Below the pieces are notes generated by a model that saw nothing but the letters and a program-made list of their open reading frames with translations, was not told where the DNA came from and did no database searches. 64,000 bases of DNA, from contig NZ_JAHWYN010000005.1 of assembly GCF_019351435.1 (NCBI RefSeq), positions 223,689 through 287,688 of the forward strand, given 5' to 3'. Shown here piece by piece: positions 9,833 through 18,600 of the stretch. A program made the position numbers and the translations under genes. Source of the stretch: Flavobacterium taihuense. Its GTDB lineage: Bacteria > Bacteroidota > Bacteroidia > Flavobacteriales > Flavobacteriaceae. Each line of letters begins with the position of its first letter. The first letter of the stretch is position 1.

Positions 9833-10903
9833 TTGATAACACTAGTATTAACATATCGTAATAGAGAACTTCGTTTAGTAAAGAATTGTTTGGATTCTTT
9901 AGCGAAACAAACGGTTCAATCATTTGAAGTAATTTTGGTCGATTACGGCAGTGATACTTTTTTTCGCAGGGGCATAATACAGTTGGTTCAGAATTATTCT
10001 TTTGTGGAATTAGTTTCTTGCTCCGTTCATGGTCAACTTTGGAACAAATCTAGAGCTATTAATATAGCTTTAAAACAAACGAAACATCCCTATTTTTTAA
10101 TAGGTGATGTTGATATGTTATATCGTCAGGATTTTTTTGAATGTTTAGAATCAATAAAGTCGGAAGAAAAAGCGATTTATTTTCAGGTTGGTTTTTTAAA
10201 TAAAGAAGAGTCATTTCATGAAAAGACTTTTAAAGATTATAAAATTAATCATTTGTCATCGATAGAAGCTACTGGAATTACGCTCTATCCAACCACTTTG
10301 TTAAAAAGCATTAATGGATATGATGAATTTTATCACGGTTGGGGCGCTGAAGATACAGATGTACATATTCGTTTCAAAAATGCCAGATATGAAGTAGAAT
10401 TTTATGACAAGGAGATTTTATTATTACATCAATGGCATTCTAAACATTATCGTTCGAATAAAAGTAAGGCACCTTTTCATTTGACATTAGAAAAGATAAA
10501 TCACTCTTATAGCCAGCTAGTCATCAAAATGGCAAAAATAAAAGCAAATGCAAATTTGCCTTGGGGCTTAATTACTAATGAATCTGATAGTTTAAAATTA
10601 AATGAATTGCCAGACTTTAATATGACAATTGAACCAGTCGATGTACAAATTAAATCTTTTATTGCACAGTTTAGTGATTGCAAGGATAAATTGATTTCAG
10701 TTGAAATTAAAGATGTCTCACTTGCTAATAAAATAAAACAAACCTGTAAAAAAATACTAGGTAAAAAGTATAAAATCTATCTAACGATGAATGATGTCAA
10801 TGACAGGCTATTAGAAGAAATAGTATTTAATTATAGAACTCAACTTTATTTTTATTCCTTTGACAGGCAAAATAGGATAATTACTTTAAAAATTCAATTT
10901 TAA
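9833..10903 (+). CDS. Glycosyltransferase, GT2 core with galactosyltransferase-type C-terminal domain
   Basis: 356 residues from a TTG start at 9833. No ATG is available before the conserved first strand (ITLVLTYRNR), and the in-frame stop of the previous gene lies only 12 bases upstream. The core has VDYGSD and IGDVDMLY as nucleotide and metal motifs. GWGAEDTDVHIR is the hallmark of the GT7-C/chondroitin-polymerase-like domain that reads the donor. The last ~110 residues form an extra domain of unknown role. Likely a hexosaminyl- or galactosyl-type transferase, but specificity is inference. Confidence 0.8.
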   Translation: MITLVLTYRNRELRLVKNCLDSLAKQTVQSFEVILVDYGSDTFFRRGIIQLVQNYSFVELVSCSVHGQLWNKSRAINIALKQTKHPYFLIGDVDMLYRQDFFECLESIKSEEKAIYFQVGFLNKEESFHEKTFKDYKINHLSSIEATGITLYPTTLLKSINGYDEFYHGWGAEDTDVHIRFKNARYEVEFYDKEILLLHQWHSKHYRSNKSKAPFHLTLEKINHSYSQLVIKMAKIKANANLPWGLITNESDSLKLNELPDFNMTIEPVDVQIKSFIAQFSDCKDKLISVEIKDVSLANKIKQTCKKILGKKYKIYLTMNDVNDRLLEEIVFNYRTQLYFYSFDRQNRIITLKIQF

Positions 10904-10941
10904 AAATAAAGACAAAATCATAATCTAAAATATATATCCGA

Positions 10942-11553
10942 ATGAGAAAAATACTTTCCAGAATATTAAATAAATTTAAAAGAAGAAAAGAGAACATTAG
11001 AATAGTGGACATAGAAAAAGCGACATATCTATTAAAATCAAAAAAAGAATCTGATAGTGCACGTTGGGCAAGAAATAATGAACTATTTTCTAACTGGAAT
11101 GAAAGAACAGCAATATTGGCTTCTTTTATACAGCCAGAAGCGAGTATTATTGAATTTGGAGCCGGGGTAATGCATTTGAAAACATTATTAAAAGATTCCA
11201 AATTGTATACTCCGTCAGATATTGTAAAAAGATATGATGAAACAGTAGTTTGTGATCTCAACGAACCCATTTCTTTAAAACTACAGTCCTACAACGTTGC
11301 GGTTTTTAGCGGTGTCCTAGAGTACGTATATGATGTTGATAATGTTATTCATCAGTTAAGCGATAATCACGTAGAACAGATTATATTGTCGTATTGCTGT
11401 TCAGACATAGTAAAACTATCCAGAGAAAAAAATGGTTGGTTGAGCGATTTAACGAAGGAAGAATTAGAAGCTATTTTTACCAATTATAATTATAAAATTA
11501 AGGATTATAAAGAATGGAATAAGCAATCAATATTTAATCTTATGAAAATATAA
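10942..11553 (+). CDS. Putative SAM-dependent methyltransferase
   Basis: 203 residues with a basic N-terminus (~30 residues). A Rossmann SAM-binding motif IIEFGAGV appears near residue 70, and FSGVLEYVYDVDNVI is the post-motif usually following strand 4. The protein is short, and the strand-2 acidic residue is less clear than in the other methyltransferases here. It may modify a sugar of the glycan. An 83-bp gap follows before the nonulosonic-acid genes. Confidence 0.65.
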   Translation: MRKILSRILNKFKRRKENIRIVDIEKATYLLKSKKESDSARWARNNELFSNWNERTAILASFIQPEASIIEFGAGVMHLKTLLKDSKLYTPSDIVKRYDETVVCDLNEPISLKLQSYNVAVFSGVLEYVYDVDNVIHQLSDNHVEQIILSYCCSDIVKLSREKNGWLSDLTKEELEAIFTNYNYKIKDYKEWNKQSIFNLMKI

Positions 11554-11636
11554 GAATTTAAGGATTTGATTATTTATTGTGATATACAAGAATAATGGTT
11601 TCATATTTAAAACAGAAGAGTAAATAGTATAGACAT

Positions 11637-12815
11637 ATGAAAAAAATAGGACTTATTCCACTTCGTAAAAACTCCAAAGGAATTCCAGGAAAAAATAAAA
11701 AGAAAATGGTGGGACGCCCCCTATTTTCATGGGTACTTACTGAGGCTATTTTTTCTGAACTGGATCAGGTGTATGTGTTTACTGATGATTTGGAGATTAT
11801 TGCATTTATAGAGAAAGAGTATAGTTGGACCAGCAAAGTAATTCCAATATTGCGTAACGAAGAAAATGCCAGTGATACCGCTTCGACCGAAAGTGCCATG
11901 CTGGAGTTTTCGGAAAAAATCAATCATAATTACAGTGTATTGTGCTTGCTGCAAGCCACTTCACCATTAACCTTAGCAACAGATATCAATATTGCGCTTG
12001 AGAAAATAACCAAAGAGTCTTATGATGGAGTAGTCAGTGTGGTAAAAACACACCGATTTATTTGGGGGAAAGAGGGAGAACCTATTAATTATGATGTTTT
12101 CAATAGACCAAGAAGACAAGATTTTGAGGGATTGTTAATCGAAAATGGTGCTGTATATTGCACGACTAAAGCAGCTTTCATTGATTCAAAAAATAGAGTA
12201 AGCGGGAAGATTGGATTGGTCGAAATGGCTGAAGAAACGTTGATGGAAATAGACAGCCTTTCAGATTGGGATAGTATCGAAACACTTTTAATTAATCGTC
12301 AAAAATCAAAAAAACAAAATCAAAGAATAGATTTTTTGGTGTTGGATGTTGATGGTGTTTTTACCGATGGTTGTGTGTATTACAGTCAAGATGGAGAAAT
12401 GGCCAAAAAGTTTGATATGCGAGATGGAATGGGGTTGGAAATTCTAAGACAAAATAATGTGGAGGTGGTTGCACTCACATCTGAGGATTCCAAATTGGTA
12501 GCCCAACGAATGAAAAAACTTCAAATCGAAAATACTTTTTTAGGAGTTAAGGATAAATATTCTTTTTTAAAGCATTTTATTGCGTCTAGAAATAGTAGTT
12601 TTGCGGCCGTTGCCTATGTGGGGGATGATGTCAATGATTTGACGAACATTTGTAGTGTTGGATGGTCATTTGCACCAGCGAATGCAGTAGATGTCGTTAA
12701 AATGAATGCTGATATTGTGTTATCGCACCATTCGGGAAATGGCGCTATTCGCGAAACATGTGAAATGATAATGAAGTATAATAAAAGATATGAAATGAGC
12801 AGGTCCGAAAAATAG
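11637..12815 (+). CDS. neuA: CMP-nonulosonate (sialic acid/KDN) cytidylyltransferase fused to KdsC-like HAD phosphatase
   Basis: A 392-residue fusion. Residues 1-~220 are a CMP-NeuAc synthetase domain: the PLRKNSKGIPGKN nucleotide-binding loop, LLQATSPL, and a conserved RRQDF / ENGAVYCT region. Residues ~230-385 are a KdsC/YrbI-type HAD phosphatase: VLDVDGVFTDG with the DxD nucleophile at ~237-239, LTSED as motif II, and VGDDVND at ~328-334. In related systems the HAD part removes the 9-phosphate from a nonulosonate-9-phosphate before CTP activation. The NeuB-like gene 64 bases downstream supports this. Product: a CMP-activated nine-carbon sugar for the polysaccharide; its exact identity (Neu5Ac, KDN or other) is open. 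Confidence 0.9.
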   Translation: MKKIGLIPLRKNSKGIPGKNKKKMVGRPLFSWVLTEAIFSELDQVYVFTDDLEIIAFIEKEYSWTSKVIPILRNEENASDTASTESAMLEFSEKINHNYSVLCLLQATSPLTLATDINIALEKITKESYDGVVSVVKTHRFIWGKEGEPINYDVFNRPRRQDFEGLLIENGAVYCTTKAAFIDSKNRVSGKIGLVEMAEETLMEIDSLSDWDSIETLLINRQKSKKQNQRIDFLVLDVDGVFTDGCVYYSQDGEMAKKFDMRDGMGLEILRQNNVEVVALTSEDSKLVAQRMKKLQIENTFLGVKDKYSFLKHFIASRNSSFAAVAYVGDDVNDLTNICSVGWSFAPANAVDVVKMNADIVLSHHSGNGAIRETCEMIMKYNKRYEMSRSEK

Positions 12816-12879
12816 GGCGCAAATACAAATGAAGATATGCGAATTACCTATGACCTTTAAAAAACAATAAATATCACAG

Positions 12880-13755
12880 ATGAATAAATATATAAAGCCT
12901 TTTGTAATAGCCGAAATCGGTTGCAACCATAAAGGAGATATGGAGATTGCAAAAGAGTTGATCAAGATTGCTGCTATTTTTTGTAATGTAGACGCGGTGA
13001 AGTTCCAAAAAAGAAATAATAAAGAATTATTGACAGCGGAACAATACAATGCGCCTCATCCTAATGCTTCTAATTCGTATGGAGCTACTTATGGCGAGCA
13101 TCGGGAATATTTAGAATTTGATGTTCATCAACATGCGGAGTTAAAAAAGTATTGTGAAGAAGTCGGTATCATTTATTCCACTTCAGTCTGGGATTCCACT
13201 TCAGCCAAAGAAATGGCTTCACTAAATCCTCAGTTTCTAAAAATTCCATCAGCTTGTAACAATAATTTTGAAATGCTAGGTTGGTTGTGTGATAATTATT
13301 CGGGAGAGATTCATATTTCAACGGGTATGACTACGAAAGATGAAACCGAAACTTTAGTGAATTATTTTATTGAAAAAGGACGAAACAAGGATTTGGTCTT
13401 GTACAATTGTACCTCAGGCTATCCAGTTCCTTTTGAAGATGTCTGTTTATTAGATATCAATTTATTGACTCAGAAATATGGTGACAAAGTAAAGCATGTT
13501 GGTTTTTCCGGGCATCATTTGGGAATAGCTGTCGATATTGCTGCCTATACTCTTGGAGCTCCTATTATTGAGAGACACTATACAATTGACAGAACATGGA
13601 AAGGAACGGATCATGCAGCATCATTAGAACCTATGGGACTTCGAAAATTGGCTCGAGATTTACATGCAGTGCACAATGCCTTGTCCTTTAAATCTACTGA
13701 TATTTTGCCTATTGAACAAGTGCAACGGGATAAATTAAAGAATAAAAAAGGGTAA
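12880..13755 (+). CDS. neuB: NeuB-family nonulosonate synthase lacking the SAF domain
   Basis: A 291-residue TIM-barrel synthase that condenses phosphoenolpyruvate with a six-carbon sugar or its 6-phosphate. Family motifs are complete: EIGCNHKGD, AVKFQKR, STGMTTKDE, NCTSGYPVP, GFSGHHLG and the IERHYTIDRTWKGTDH/SLEP segment. Typical NeuB proteins run to ~345 residues because of a C-terminal antifreeze-like SAF domain; this one ends right after the barrel. It is next to the cytidylyltransferase-phosphatase fusion, which suggests a 9-phosphate (KDN-9-P or Neu5Ac-9-P) route. No epimerase (NeuC) is visible in the window. Confidence 0.88.
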   Translation: MNKYIKPFVIAEIGCNHKGDMEIAKELIKIAAIFCNVDAVKFQKRNNKELLTAEQYNAPHPNASNSYGATYGEHREYLEFDVHQHAELKKYCEEVGIIYSTSVWDSTSAKEMASLNPQFLKIPSACNNNFEMLGWLCDNYSGEIHISTGMTTKDETETLVNYFIEKGRNKDLVLYNCTSGYPVPFEDVCLLDINLLTQKYGDKVKHVGFSGHHLGIAVDIAAYTLGAPIIERHYTIDRTWKGTDHAASLEPMGLRKLARDLHAVHNALSFKSTDILPIEQVQRDKLKNKKG

Positions 13756-13761
13756 TCGCTG

Positions 13762-14580
13762 ATGCATTTTTTAAATACAATCCGACTTTTTTGGTGGAAC
13801 GAAAAAGTGATTCAAGGCAAATCCAAAGAAAATTATGGAGATGTTTTGGGAAAATATCTTGTAGAAAAAATTTCAAATAAGAAAGTGGTTTTCGCCTGGC
13901 CCAAGAAGTTTTCAATCTTAGATTGGTTTGCACCAATTTACGTAACTGTCGGAAGTATTTTAGCTAATGTAAATCATAAATGTATTGTTTGGGGTAGTGG
14001 GATTATTGACCAAAAGACACCAATTAAAAATGCTGCTTTTTTGGCCGTTCGGGGTCCACAAACACGAAATTATTTATTGACTTTTGGCTATAAGGTTCCT
14101 GAGGTTTACGGCGATCCTGCGTTATTATTGCCGAAGTATTTTAATCCTAAAATTGAAAAGAAATACAAATACGGTTTTGTGCCGCATTATAATGATTATA
14201 AGCTAGTTCAGCATTGGTTTGAAGATAATCCTGATGTTTTGCTGTTCGATATGATGACCAATGATGTAGAATCCAAAACAGTCGAGTTTTTGCAATGTGA
14301 AAAAATAATTTCTTCTTCTTTGCACGGAATTATTATCGCTCATGCTTATGGTATTCCAGCAGTTTGGCAAAAATTTTCAGATAAAGTATTTGGGAATGAT
14401 ATAAAATATCAAGATTATTTAGAGTCGGTTCAGTTATCTTTTTACCAACCTGAAATACAGATAAGGCCCTATACGTATTCTGAAATGGAGAATCTTTTTG
14501 CTAATTTGCCTAGTTTGCCTCAAAAACAAATGATAGATGGACTATGTGATGGATTAATGAAAGTATGTCCTTTTAAATAA
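13762..14580 (+). CDS. Polysaccharide pyruvyltransferase-family protein
   Basis: 272 residues. The N-terminal ENYGDVLGKYLVEKI matches the NxGD start of the family. WGSGII, VRGPQTRNYL and VYGDPALLLP are the canonical middle motifs, and IISSSLHGIIIAHAYGIP near the C-terminus is the S-x-H-G signature of GT-B-like ketal pyruvyltransferases. The enzyme class uses phosphoenolpyruvate to put a 4,6-ketal pyruvate on sugars, although some members are glycosyltransferases. It starts six bases after the NeuB gene, so it is probably co-translated with it. Confidence 0.85.
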   Translation: MHFLNTIRLFWWNEKVIQGKSKENYGDVLGKYLVEKISNKKVVFAWPKKFSILDWFAPIYVTVGSILANVNHKCIVWGSGIIDQKTPIKNAAFLAVRGPQTRNYLLTFGYKVPEVYGDPALLLPKYFNPKIEKKYKYGFVPHYNDYKLVQHWFEDNPDVLLFDMMTNDVESKTVEFLQCEKIISSSLHGIIIAHAYGIPAVWQKFSDKVFGNDIKYQDYLESVQLSFYQPEIQIRPYTYSEMENLFANLPSLPQKQMIDGLCDGLMKVCPFK

Positions 14581-14621
14581 TTATTTATCTTTTGAAATCC
14601 AATTATTCATTACTACTTACA

Positions 14622-16019
14622 ATGAAAAAAAACATATTTATTTTTCTCCCAGACGGTGTAGGGTTGCGCAATTTTGCTTTTACCGATTTTAAAAACATTG
14701 GAGAAAAAAGAGGCTATGCTATTACGTATTGGAATAACACTCCTTTTTCTATTGCAGAAAAAATAGGTTTTAAGGAAGTTAAAATCGAAAATACCTCTCT
14801 GCATCCTCTAACAACCATTTACACTCGTGCCCGTAAACGAATGGAATTGAATTTTTTTGATAAAAAATTCAAAGAAACCGTTTACAATACGTATAATTTT
14901 CCTCAATCGTACCAAGGAATTAAAAATGCGGCCAAAAGTTTAATGGTGGATGTATTCACAACTTTTGGTTCGAATGAAAAAGGAATAACATGCGTTCGGG
15001 AAAAAATTAAAAAATTAGAGCGAACCACCACTAAATATCAAGATTGTAAAAAGCAACTTGAAGCGCATAAACCTGATTTTGTATTTTGTACCAATCAGCG
15101 ACCTACTCAAGCACTTGCACCCGTTTTGGCGGCACAAGATCTAGGAATTCCAACAGCAACCTTTATTTTTTCTTGGGATAATTTGCCCAAAGCCACTACT
15201 TTGGTAGAGACGGATTATTATTTTGTATGGAGTGAGCATATGAAAGAAGAGGTTTTGTTGTATTGTCCGTACGTTAATGAAAATCAAGTTTTTGTAACGG
15301 GTACCCCGCAGTTTGAAAGTCATTTTGACAAAAGTCTTTTACTAAGTAAAGAAGCCTTTTTTGAAACATACCAATTAGAAAACAATAAAAAATACATTTG
15401 TTTTTCCGGTGATGATATTGTGACCTCTCCGCTAGATCAATACTATTTGGAAGATTTAGCGCTTTCTGTTCGTGATTTAAATAAAAAAGGATATTCTTTA
15501 GGGATTATTTACCGAAAATGTCCAGTTGATTTTACAGATAGATATGAAGCGATTTTAAAAAAATATCAGGATGTTATTGTCAGTATAGACCCTTTGTGGA
15601 GTCCAGTTGGTAAAAGTTGGAATGAAATAATGCCAACTAAGGAAGATTTCGCCTTGCAATCCAATATTTGCGAGCATACTGAATTTGTGGCCAATATAGC
15701 CTCTTCTATGGTTTTTGATTTTGTAGCGCATAATAAATCCTGCTTGTTTTTTGATTATGAGCAACCACAATTAAAAAAAGGGATTCGAGATATTGGACAA
15801 AATTACAACTACATTCATTTTCGTTCTATGCCCTCTAAAGAAGCTGCGCTATGGATTCGAAAGAAATCAGATTTGACCCTAACTATTAAAGATATTCTGG
15901 ATGGAAAATCGTCAAGTGTTGTTGATGGAAAAAAATGGTTTGATAAAATCGTTGGAATGAACCCTACCAAAGCGTCTGTTGAAATTTGGGATACTATTGA
16001 TTTTATATTAAAAAATTAA
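14622..16019 (+). CDS. Unassigned GT-B-like protein, candidate nonulosonate or glycerophosphate-type transferase
   Basis: 465 residues from ATG 14622 (MKKNIF); the frame opens from a TTG at 14592, but the first strand IFIFLPDGV favours the ATG. A GT-B-like layout is visible: an N-terminal Rossmann-like start, a central FCTNQRP segment, SWDNLPKA, a GTPQFE segment, and a C-terminal NIASSMVFDFVAHNK / LFFDYEQP region resembling the donor-site end of capsule and CDP-glycerol-type transferases. I do not recognise the exact family. Its position just after neuA, neuB and the pyruvyltransferase makes it a candidate to transfer the CMP-activated sugar; this is inference from context. Confidence 0.6.
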   Translation: MKKNIFIFLPDGVGLRNFAFTDFKNIGEKRGYAITYWNNTPFSIAEKIGFKEVKIENTSLHPLTTIYTRARKRMELNFFDKKFKETVYNTYNFPQSYQGIKNAAKSLMVDVFTTFGSNEKGITCVREKIKKLERTTTKYQDCKKQLEAHKPDFVFCTNQRPTQALAPVLAAQDLGIPTATFIFSWDNLPKATTLVETDYYFVWSEHMKEEVLLYCPYVNENQVFVTGTPQFESHFDKSLLLSKEAFFETYQLENNKKYICFSGDDIVTSPLDQYYLEDLALSVRDLNKKGYSLGIIYRKCPVDFTDRYEAILKKYQDVIVSIDPLWSPVGKSWNEIMPTKEDFALQSNICEHTEFVANIASSMVFDFVAHNKSCLFFDYEQPQLKKGIRDIGQNYNYIHFRSMPSKEAALWIRKKSDLTLTIKDILDGKSSSVVDGKKWFDKIVGMNPTKASVEIWDTIDFILKN

Positions 16020-16027
16020 ACTAAAAT

Positions 16028-17461
16028 ATGTTTTTCAATTCCTTGGCTTTTGCCATTTTTTTGCCCATCGTGTTTTTCTTGTATTGGTTTGTTTTTAATA
16101 AAACAAAAAGTACCCAAAATGCAATCCTTATTATTGCCAGCTACTATTTCTATTCCTGTTGGGATTGGCGTTTTTTGTTTCTGTTGGTTTTCTCAACTTT
16201 TTTAGACTATTATACAGGAATCAGAATTGAAAAAAGCATTAATGAAAAAGGAAGAAAGTTTTGGTTTTGGCTAAGTATTATTGTGAATTTAGGATTCTTG
16301 GGTATTTTTAAATACTTTAACTTTTTCTCCACTTCGTTTGCACAAATGTTAACTTCAGTAGGATTTAAAGCAAGCCCGATTTTACTGGATGTGATCTTGC
16401 CAGTAGGGATTTCTTTTTATACGTTTCATGGATTGTCCTATGTGATTGATATTTATTATAAACGCATCAAAGCCGAATACAATTTTGTTGACTACTCATT
16501 GTTTGTGAGTTATTTTCCGCTTTTGGTGGCAGGTCCTATCGAAAGGGCGACTCATTTATTGCCTCAGGTAAAAATAAAAAGAGCGTTTAATATGGCTCAA
16601 GCCAAAGAAGGAATCTGTCAAATCATTTGGGGATTGGTCAAGAAAGTGGTTATTGCTGATACTTGTGCCACTTATGCCAATGCTATTTTTGATAATTACA
16701 CTTCAATGAATTCCTTGTCTTTAATTTTGGGAGGAGTCTATTTTGCTTTTCAAATTTATGGGGATTTTTCAGGATACTCTGATATGGCTTTAGGTATGTC
16801 AAAATTGTTCGGATTGGATTTATTGCGCAATTTCAATTATCCTTATTTTTCAAGGGATATCGCCGAGTTCTGGCGTCGTTGGCACATTTCGCTTACCACT
16901 TGGTTTAGGGATTATTTGTACATCCCATTGGGAGGAAGTAAAGGGTCAAAGAGTATGCAAATCAGAAATGTTTTTATTATTTTTCTGGTGAGTGGTTTTT
17001 GGCATGGTGCCAATTGGACCTATGTAACTTGGGGATTTATTAACGCATTGTATTTCTTGCCGTTGTTGATGTTAAGCAGAAACCGAAATAATCTTGAAGC
17101 TGTTCCTTTAAAATGGAACTTTGAATCGATTGGAATAATTGGGCGCATGTTCTATACTTTTTCGTTAACCTGTGTGGCTTGGGTATTTTTTAGAGCGAAA
17201 ACCATTACTGATGCTTTCTTGTATTTGAAACGGATCGTTGTAAACAGAGAATTTACCTCTCAGTATCTTGTAAATGAGCGATACAATTATGAGTTGCTCT
17301 TAATGGTAGGTGTTTTTGTATTGGTTGAGTGGAATAATAGAACCAAAGAAGAGCCAATTTCGGGGAAATACAATACTGTTAAATTAGCTTTGGCTATAAC
17401 TGCGATTCTTGCTTTTGGAACCTATTCGGATTATAAGGAATTTATCTATTTTCAGTTTTAA
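16028..17461 (+). CDS. MBOAT-family O-acyltransferase (AlgI-like)
   Basis: A 477-residue membrane protein with about ten hydrophobic segments. MBOAT hallmarks are complete: PVGISFYTFHGLSYVID (~125), FPLLVAGPIERA, YGDFSGYSDMA, FWRRWHISLTTWFRDYLYIPLGG (~280-303) and SGFWHGANW with the likely catalytic histidine near 326. AlgI-type proteins move acetyl groups across the membrane to O-acetylate polysaccharides and normally work with an SGNH partner. The partner here is probably the gene at 20,082, separated by the repeat array. The gene ends one base before the first repeats. Confidence 0.92.
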   Translation: MFFNSLAFAIFLPIVFFLYWFVFNKTKSTQNAILIIASYYFYSCWDWRFLFLLVFSTFLDYYTGIRIEKSINEKGRKFWFWLSIIVNLGFLGIFKYFNFFSTSFAQMLTSVGFKASPILLDVILPVGISFYTFHGLSYVIDIYYKRIKAEYNFVDYSLFVSYFPLLVAGPIERATHLLPQVKIKRAFNMAQAKEGICQIIWGLVKKVVIADTCATYANAIFDNYTSMNSLSLILGGVYFAFQIYGDFSGYSDMALGMSKLFGLDLLRNFNYPYFSRDIAEFWRRWHISLTTWFRDYLYIPLGGSKGSKSMQIRNVFIIFLVSGFWHGANWTYVTWGFINALYFLPLLMLSRNRNNLEAVPLKWNFESIGIIGRMFYTFSLTCVAWVFFRAKTITDAFLYLKRIVVNREFTSQYLVNERYNYELLLMVGVFVLVEWNNRTKEEPISGKYNTVKLALAITAILAFGTYSDYKEFIYFQF

Positions 17462-17464
17462 TTA

Positions 17465-17640
17465 CCCTAGCCCTAAAGGGAGTCGGAAACCCCGGATCTA
17501 AAGGGAGTCGGAAATAAGGGAATTGATGATTTTTGTTTTACTCTGAAATACCCCAGCCCTAAAGGGAGTCGGAAAAGGAAAATGAATTGGTGTATTTTCG
17601 TTTTGTCCCAGCCCTAAAGGGAGCCGAAAATGAAGAGCTG
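17465..17640 (+). repeat. Left flank of the CCCTAAAGGG repeat array (four forward units)
   Basis: Between the MBOAT stop and the DUF559 gene are four imperfect forward units with a core (c)cctaaagggagtcgga, at about 17,469, 17,496, 17,555 and 17,610. They are separated by irregular spacers that also contain the TTTTCGTTTT tail of the main array. No gene or promoter is visible in this stretch. Confidence 0.9.
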
Positions 17641-17710
17641 ATGTGAAACACGAGATGTCATCTTTTTTTTTACCTTTTAGGGTTGGGGAAAGAAAAAAAA
17701 GGATTGTTTT
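17632..17710 (+). repeat. Reverse-type repeat unit immediately upstream of the DUF559 gene
   Basis: A block beginning gaagagctgat and running through a T-rich tract into ccttttagggttgggg and an A-rich tract. The ccttttaggg core at ~17,673 is inverted relative to the cctaaaggg cores. Near-copies of the whole block occur at ~18,591, ~19,051 and ~19,969. It places an inverted repeat core directly before the DUF559 start. Confidence 0.85.
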
Positions 17711-17735
17711 TGAATTAAACCTATTTATAAAAGTT

Positions 17736-18125
17736 ATGGATGAGAATCCGTTTAAACCTGAGGATATGTGGAAAGGTGCATCTCCACAGATTTTTTCAAA
17801 TGCAAAAAAATTAAGAGAGAATCTAACAGAGGCAGAGGAAAAGCTATGGTTAGCATTAAGAGAAAATCAGATTGGAGGATATAAGTTTAGAAGACAACAT
17901 CCTCTGAGTTTATATATTGCTGATTTTTACTGTCATGCTTTGAAGCTTGTAATTGAAATAGATGGTGATTATCATTTATCCGAAGAACAACAGTTTCTTG
18001 ATAAAAAAAGAACGAGTGATATTGAATTTCAAGGATTAAAAGTGATTCGATTTACAAATGAGGAAGTTATGTTCAAATTGCCGGAAGTTATAGATAGAAT
18101 TAGAGCGTTTATACTCTGGCCCTAA
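17736..18125 (+). CDS. DUF559 (Vsr-like) endonuclease-domain protein embedded in the repeat array
   Basis: 129 residues from ATG 17736; a longer frame back to a GTG at 17643 translates repeat sequence and is not favoured. The DUF559 domain covers ~residues 18-125: RENLTEAEEKLW, FRRQHPLSLYIADFYC, LVIEIDGDYH (~71-80) and the GLKVIRFTNEEV end (~100-111). These give the PD-(D/E)xK-type acidic and basic residues of the Vsr-like fold, and all look intact. The stop codon TAA lies inside the first ccctaaaggg core of the downstream tandem array. An inverted core lies upstream, so the gene sits between opposing repeats. Function is uncharacterised; DNA cleavage is inferred from the fold. Confidence 0.85.
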   Translation: MDENPFKPEDMWKGASPQIFSNAKKLRENLTEAEEKLWLALRENQIGGYKFRRQHPLSLYIADFYCHALKLVIEIDGDYHLSEEQQFLDKKRTSDIEFQGLKVIRFTNEEVMFKLPEVIDRIRAFILWP

Positions 18126-18600
18126 AGGGAGCCGAAAATGGGGAAATGGAGATTTTCGTTTTACCCCGACCCTAAAGGGAGCCGAAAATGAGGAAATGGG
18201 GATTTTCGTTTTACCCCGACCCTAAAGGGAGCCGAAAATGAGGAAATGGGAATTTTCGTTTTACCCCGACCCTAAAGGGAGTCGAAAATGGGGAAATGGA
18301 GATTTTCGTTTTGCCCCGACCCTAAAGGGAACCGAAAATGGGGAAATGGAGATTTTCGTTTTACCCCGACCCTAAAGGGAGTCGAAAATGAGGAAATGGG
18401 GATTTTCGTTTTACCCCGACCCTAAAGGGAACCGAAAATGGGGAAATGGGGATTTTCGTTTTACCCCGACCTTAAAGGGAGTCGAAAATGGGAAAATGGG
18501 GATTTTCGTTTTACCCCGACCCTAAAGGGAGCCGAAAATGGGGAAATGGGGATTTTCGTTTTACCCCGACCCTAAAGGGAGTCGAAAATGAGGAGCTGAT
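18117..18600 (+). repeat. Tandem array, 50-bp period, ten cores
   Basis: Cores cctaaaggga occur at 18,121, 18,171, 18,221, 18,271, 18,321, 18,371, 18,421, 18,471 (cttaaaggga), 18,521 and 18,571, an exact 50-bp spacing. Each of the nine full units carries CGAAAAT, a 12-nt loop, then ATTTTCG: a perfect 7-bp hairpin whose arms are invariant, while the loop and the gccg/gtcg/accg flank vary. There are no unique spacers, so it is not a CRISPR. The period is not a multiple of three, which argues against coding. Confidence 0.95.

Noticed and set aside
17643..17735. An upstream GTG start for the DUF559 protein.
   Set aside because: The added 31 residues are encoded by a repeat unit that also occurs in non-coding copies; the family normally begins near the ATG at 17,736.
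18117..18600. A regularly spaced array that could be a CRISPR.
   Set aside because: The whole 50-bp unit is repeated; there are no unique spacers and no cas genes nearby.
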